Shown: positions 22,472 to 25,849 of the stretch, piece by piece
How positions within the stretch are numbered: position 1 is the stretch's first letter
How the letters are laid out: each line of letters opens with the position of its first letter
Source of the DNA: DATJWY01 sp035500775
GTDB lineage: Bacteria; Pseudomonadota; Alphaproteobacteria; Acetobacterales; Acetobacteraceae
Assembly (NCBI GenBank): GCA_035500775.1
Contig: DATJWY010000079.1
Span: 1-25,849, forward strand
Reading direction: 5' to 3'
DNA length: 25,849 bases
Position numbers and translations under genes: made by a program
Notes under the pieces: model-generated
Told to the model about the DNA's origin: nothing
What the model saw: the letters and a program-made list of their open reading frames with translations, nothing else
Databases searched by the model: none

Positions 22472-23737
22472 CTATCGCGCTCCAAGCACCTTCGCGACGC
22501 TCCGTGTCAGGTGCGCAAGCTCGTCCTCGGTGATGGTGAAGGCCGGGGTGAGATAGACGATCGTCCGGAACGGCCGGACCCACACGCCCTCGGCGACGAA
22601 GCGGCGCTTAAGATCGTTCATGTCGTCGATCCGGTCGAGTTCCACGACGCCGATCGCGCCGAGTACCCGTACATCCCGCACGCCGGGCAGGTCCCGGCAC
22701 GGCTCCAACCCGGCGCGCAGCGCGGCCTCGATGGCGACGACCTGGCCGAGCCGGTTCTCCTGCTCGAACAGGTCGAGCGAGGCATTGGCGGCGGCGCAGG
22801 CGAGCGGGTTGGCCATGTAGGTTGGCCCATGCATCAGCGCACGCATCGGGTCGTCCGACCAGAACGTGTCGAAGATCGCATCCGTGGCGATGGCGGCGGA
22901 GAGCGCCATGGTGCCGCCGGTCAGCGCCTTGGAGAGGGTGACGATGTCCGGCACGATGCCCGCCTGCTCGTAGGCGAACAGGGTGCCTGTGCGGCCGAAG
23001 CCGGTGAAGATCTCGTCCAGGATCAGCGGCAGGCCATGGCGGTCTGCGGCCGCGCGCAGATGGCGCAGCACGGCGGGGTCATGGAACACCATGCCGCCGG
23101 CGCCTTGCACCAGCGGCTCGACCAGGATGCCGGCGAGACCGCCGGCATGGCGCTCCAGATGCCGGTCGAAGGCGGCGGCGCTCTCCGGGTCGCGCGGCAG
23201 CGGCACCACGTCATGCGGCGGCAGCAGGCCGCGGAACAAGGCGTGCATGCCTTCCTCGGGGTCGCACACGCCCATGGTGGCGAAGGTGTCGCCATGGTAG
23301 CCGCCCGTGAAGGCGAGGAAACGGGTGCGGCCGCGCTCGCCCCGGTTGAGCCAGGACTGCGCCGCCATCTTCATCGCCACCTCGACCGCGACCGAGCCGG
23401 AATCGGCGAAGAACACGCGGTTCAGCCCGCCCGGCAGCTTCTCCGCGAGGCGGCGCGCGAGGGTCAGCGCCGGTTCATGCGCGAGGCCGCCGAACATCAC
23501 ATGCGGCATCGCGTCGAGCTGGCGGCGCACGGCGTCGCGGATGACCGGGTGGTTGTAGCCGTGGCAGGCGGTCCACCACGAGGCGATGCCGTCGATCAGT
23601 TCCGTGCCGTCGGCGAGCACGATCCGGCTGCCCTCGGTGCGGATCGCGGGCAGCGGGGGCAGGGCGGTCTTCATCTGGGTATAGGGCAGCCAGATGTGAT
23701 CGGTGCGGAGCCAGTCGGGCGGGGCAGGGTTGGACAT
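22472..23737 (-). CDS. bioA: Adenosylmethionine-8-amino-7-oxononanoate aminotransferase
   Basis: A 421-residue class III PLP aminotransferase that converts KAPA to DAPA with S-adenosylmethionine as amino donor, the antepenultimate step of biotin synthesis. It shows IASWWTACHGYNHP (51-64), GGYHGDT (145-151), LILDEIFTGFGRTG (238-251) with D241 holding the PLP ring nitrogen, and TLSKALTGG with the Schiff-base lysine K270. Segments SWW and GYNHP are typical of BioA compared with other class III enzymes. ATG at 23737 (MSNPAPPDWL) is chosen; the frame stays open 39 codons further upstream into the divergent bioF promoter region, with unlikely sequence. It is divergent from bioF with a 74-base gap. 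Confidence 0.95.
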   Translation of the reverse strand: MSNPAPPDWLRTDHIWLPYTQMKTALPPLPAIRTEGSRIVLADGTELIDGIASWWTACHGYNHPVIRDAVRRQLDAMPHVMFGGLAHEPALTLARRLAEKLPGGLNRVFFADSGSVAVEVAMKMAAQSWLNRGERGRTRFLAFTGGYHGDTFATMGVCDPEEGMHALFRGLLPPHDVVPLPRDPESAAAFDRHLERHAGGLAGILVEPLVQGAGGMVFHDPAVLRHLRAAADRHGLPLILDEIFTGFGRTGTLFAYEQAGIVPDIVTLSKALTGGTMALSAAIATDAIFDTFWSDDPMRALMHGPTYMANPLACAAANASLDLFEQENRLGQVVAIEAALRAGLEPCRDLPGVRDVRVLGAIGVVELDRIDDMNDLKRRFVAEGVWVRPFRTIVYLTPAFTITEDELAHLTRSVAKVLGAR

Positions 23738-23811
23738 CGCCGGGTCGGGCCTTTTTCTGGGTGGCGGCCGGCTGCTTGTGCCACGTCCGTCTCCGGGCCT
23801 ACATCCCCCGC
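23738..23811. promoter_or_regulatory. Divergent bioA-bioF promoter region
   Basis: Only 74 bases separate the start codons of bioA and bioF, so both promoters and any shared operator must lie here or inside the coding starts. No BirA- or BioR-type palindrome and no clear promoter boxes were recognised. bioF has no obvious ribosome-binding site. Confidence 0.4.
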
Positions 23812-25005
23812 ATGTCCCGCTTCGACGCGCTCTTTGCCGCCCGCCTGGAGGCACTGGCCACCCGTTCGCTGCGCCGGAGCCTGACGCCGGTGCTGCCGGA
23901 CGCGCCCGGTTCCGTGCGCCGGGGCGGGCGGTTGCTGCTCAATGTCTCGGCCAATGACTATCTCGGCCTCGCACGGCATCCGGCGCTGGCGGAGCGGGCG
24001 GCGGCCTGGGCGCAGACCTACGGCACCGGCGCCGGGGCGTCCCGCCTGGTCTGCGGCACGCTCGCGCTGCATGAGCAGGTCGAGGCCAAGCTCGCCAGGC
24101 TCAAGGGCACGGAAGCGGCGCTGATCTTCGCCTCCGGCTGGCAGGCCAATGCCACGATCCTGCCGGCGCTGTTCCAGGACGAGGCCGGCGAGGGCGAGGC
24201 GCTCGTGTTCACCGACCGGCTGAACCATGCCAGCCTGCATCATGGCTGCCGGGCGGCCGGGGTACGCCAGCACCGCTACCGCCATAACGATCTCAACCAC
24301 TTGGAAGACCTGCTCGCCGCCAGCGCCGGGAAGCATGGGCGGCGTTTCATCGTCACCGAGAGCGTATTCAGCATGGATGGCGACCGCGCCGACATCGCCG
24401 GGCTGAAGGCGCTGGCGGATCGCCACGGCGCGTTCCTCTATCTGGACGAGGCGCATGCGACCGGCGTGCTCGGCCCCGGCGGCGCCGGGCTCGCGGGCGC
24501 GGCGGGCGGCGGGGTCGATCTGGTCATGGGCACGTTCAGCAAGGCGCTGGGCGGCTTCGGCGCCTATGTCGCCGGCTCGCGCGTGCTCTGCGACTACCTG
24601 CTGAACGCCTGCTCCGGCTTCATCCACACCACGGCGCCGCCGCCGCCGGTGCTCGGCGCCATCGACGCGGCGCTCGATCTGCTGCCGGGGATGGACCGGG
24701 AGCGCGCCTGGCTCGCCGAGGCGGGTGAACGCGTGCGCGGCGCCTTCCGCGCCGCCGGCATCGAGACCGGCGCCTCCAGCACGCAGATCATCCCGGCGAT
24801 CCTGGGCGACGAGGCGGCGACGCTCGGCTTCGCACGGGCGCTGGAGGAGGCCGGGCTGCTGGCCATCGCCATCCGGCCGCCCACCGTGCCGGCCGGCACC
24901 AGCCGCATCCGCTTCGCCCTCAGCGCGGCGCATGACGCCGAGGCGGTGGCGCGGGTATGCGACATCGTCACCAGGTTGTGGGCGGAACGCGGGGGACGGG
25001 TATGA
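23812..25005 (+). CDS. bioF: 8-amino-7-oxononanoate synthase
   Basis: A 397-residue PLP enzyme that condenses pimeloyl-ACP (or -CoA) with L-alanine to form KAPA, the first committed step of biotin ring assembly. It shows NVSANDYLGLARHP (44-57), GTGAGASRLVCGT (71-83), SVFSMDGD (184-191), YLDEAHATGVLG (210-221) with D212 and H215 at the cofactor, and GTFSKALGGFG with the Schiff-base lysine K244. The length is normal. ATG at 23812 fits the family start; an upstream in-frame ATG at 23761 would run into the bioA promoter region. The stop overlaps the ATG of the next gene (ATGA), so the two are translationally coupled. Confidence 0.95.
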   Translation: MSRFDALFAARLEALATRSLRRSLTPVLPDAPGSVRRGGRLLLNVSANDYLGLARHPALAERAAAWAQTYGTGAGASRLVCGTLALHEQVEAKLARLKGTEAALIFASGWQANATILPALFQDEAGEGEALVFTDRLNHASLHHGCRAAGVRQHRYRHNDLNHLEDLLAASAGKHGRRFIVTESVFSMDGDRADIAGLKALADRHGAFLYLDEAHATGVLGPGGAGLAGAAGGGVDLVMGTFSKALGGFGAYVAGSRVLCDYLLNACSGFIHTTAPPPPVLGAIDAALDLLPGMDRERAWLAEAGERVRGAFRAAGIETGASSTQIIPAILGDEAATLGFARALEEAGLLAIAIRPPTVPAGTSRIRFALSAAHDAEAVARVCDIVTRLWAERGGRV

Positions 25006-25739
25006 ACCTCGCCACGGACGGAAGCCTCGGGGCTCCGCCCCGAACCCCGCCGGGGGGCGCGCCGCCCCCCGGACCCCGGCACAACTTCCTGTTTCTGCAT
25101 GGCTGGGGGTTCGATGCCTCGGTATGGGACGGCGTGCGCGCCCGGCTCGGCGGGGTGGCGCCGGATCTGGGGTATCTTGGTGCGCCCGTGCCGGCACCCG
25201 CTGAACCCGACGCGCGGGTGATCGCGGTCGGGCACTCGCTCGGCGGCCTGTTGCTGCTCGGCGCCTTGCCGCCGGGTTGCGCCGGGTTCGTCGCCGTCAA
25301 TGGGTTCAGCCGGTTTTGCGCGGCGCCGGATTTTCCAAACGGCGTTCCCGCGCGGCTGCTTGAGCGCATGCTGAGCCGGTTGGAGACGGAAACCGATGCG
25401 GTGCTGACCGAGTTCCGGCGCCGTTGCGGCGCGCCGCCTCTGCCCGCAGGGCATGTGCTCGATGCCGGTTGCCGCGAACGCTTGCGCGCCGGACTGTTCG
25501 CCTTGCGCGACCGGGATGAGCGGGCCTCGGTGCGCGCGCTCGCCGTGCCGATGCTGGTGCTGGCGAGCGAGGCGGACCCGATCGCGCCGCCGGCGCTGAC
25601 ACAGGCGAGCTTTCCCGGCCGGGCGATCGTCTGGCGGGCGGGCGGCGGGCACTTGCTGCCGCTGACCGATCCCGATTGGTGCGCTGAGCGGATCGCCACC
25701 TTCGCCGCCCAGGTCCCGGCGATGGAGTCGGCCATATGA
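25002..25739 (+). CDS. Alpha/beta hydrolase, BioH-like (putative pimeloyl-ACP methyl ester esterase)
   Basis: A 245-residue alpha/beta hydrolase. The core begins at residue 27 with HNFLFLHGWGFDASVWDG (HGWG forms the oxyanion hole). The nucleophile elbow is GHSLGG (S79), and the likely triad partners are D192 (SEADPIAPP) and H217 (GGGHLLPL). In the biotin pathway BioH frees pimeloyl-ACP from its methyl ester, and the coupling to bioF (ATGA) points to this role. Other biotin-locus esterases (BioG, BioJ types) are alternatives. Residues 10-27 (GAPPRTPPGGAPPPGPRH) are encoded by GC-rich palindromes at 25027-25072, so the N-terminus seems to be repeat-derived. No other start lies nearer the core. 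The stop overlaps the next ATG. Confidence 0.8.
   Translation: MNLATDGSLGAPPRTPPGGAPPPGPRHNFLFLHGWGFDASVWDGVRARLGGVAPDLGYLGAPVPAPAEPDARVIAVGHSLGGLLLLGALPPGCAGFVAVNGFSRFCAAPDFPNGVPARLLERMLSRLETETDAVLTEFRRRCGAPPLPAGHVLDAGCRERLRAGLFALRDRDERASVRALAVPMLVLASEADPIAPPALTQASFPGRAIVWRAGGGHLLPLTDPDWCAERIATFAAQVPAMESAI
25027..25072. repeat. GC-rich palindromes inside the BioH-like gene
   Basis: TCGGGGC-TCC-GCCCCGA (25027-25043, 7-bp stem) and CCGGGGGGCG-CGC-CGCCCCCCGG (25050-25072, 10-bp stem) lie in tandem in the first 25 codons. They have the same style as the intergenic pair at 22405-22448: two short-loop stems separated by a few bases including CCCC/GGGG. Confidence 0.75.
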
Positions 25740-25849
25740 CAGCAGTGATTGCATGTCTTAACGGCCAGGGGCTTCGCCCCTGGACCCCGTCACGCGCAGG
25801 CGTGCTGCGCACGCCGGCCCCCGACCCCTTAAACTTGAACTTGTGCGGG
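25736..25849 (+). CDS. Partial ORF after the BioH-like gene (next biotin-operon gene?)
   Basis: An ATG at 25736 overlaps the hydrolase stop (ATGA), and the frame stays open for 38 codons to the window edge (MTAVIACLNGQGLRPWTPSR...). The segment is mostly repeat: it contains CCAGGGGC-TTC-GCCCCTGG (25765-25783). No family can be recognised. By position it could be the start of bioC or bioD. Alternatively the true start is further right and this is intergenic repeat. Confidence 0.35.
   Translation, partial: MTAVIACLNGQGLRPWTPSRAGVLRTPAPDPLNLNLCG
25765..25815. repeat. GC-rich palindrome plus CACGCG/GGCGTGC repeat
   Basis: CCAGGGGC-TTC-GCCCCTGG (25765-25783) has the same 8-bp stem as 22430-22448. 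It is followed directly by ACCCCGTCACGCG then AGGCGTGC (25784-25805), which matches 22225-22246 at 21 of 22 positions. The two repeat families therefore occur side by side here and 180 bases apart near 22225-22448. Confidence 0.7.

Noticed and set aside
22511..23884. 457-codon plus-strand open frame over bioA
   Set aside because: It is antisense to bioA, which has full PLP-enzyme motifs.
21425..25815. Repeats as a possible CRISPR array
   Set aside because: The repeats are palindromic, of different families and irregularly spaced; there is no regular repeat-spacer pattern and no cas gene.

Overview
The window is GC-rich and carries gene types common in Alphaproteobacteria: repABC-type partition proteins, an exopolysaccharide locus, a DUF2126/ATP-grasp/alpha-E operon, and dense GC-rich palindromic repeats. 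Gene content and repeat style suggest Acetobacteraceae or a close relative. This is inferred from protein style only; no rRNA or tRNA gene was seen.

Layout. 1-278 is the end of an IS6-family insertion sequence with a broken transposase. 558-2097 holds an HNH-nuclease-like gene convergent with a zinc-ribbon metallopeptidase. 2331-9061 is a tight three-gene operon: transglutaminase-DUF2126, ATP-grasp-alpha-E fusion, and a second transglutaminase. It is predicted to make or process peptide or amide bonds, and its substrate is unknown. 9196-10446 (minus) is serA, with a strong intrinsic terminator after it.

10660-14385 is a plasmid-type replication and partition module. It has two parS-like palindromes, then repA (ParA) and repB (ParB) of the repABC type. 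RepC is not present. Instead there is an iteron-flanked initiator of the plasmid RepA (PF04796-like) family, with an AT-rich unwinding candidate between inverted iterons. The module lies between serA and biotin/exopolysaccharide genes, so the replicon may be a chromid or large plasmid, or a plasmid integrated into a chromosome.

14564-21206 holds a minus-strand flavoprotein and polysaccharide genes: a putative glycosyltransferase, an O-antigen ligase/Wzy-like membrane protein, a NUDIX hydrolase, and a polyprenyl-phosphate sugar-phosphate transferase that would prime glycan synthesis. 21207-22471 is repeat-rich, with several palindrome families, a MITE-like inverted repeat and a small WxxGxW lipoprotein gene.

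22472-25849 is a biotin locus. bioA is divergent from bioF, which is followed through ATGA overlaps by a BioH-like alpha/beta hydrolase and the start of one more ORF. The 5' ends of the last two reading frames contain GC-rich palindromes like the intergenic repeats, so repeat sequence appears to have become part of the coding regions.
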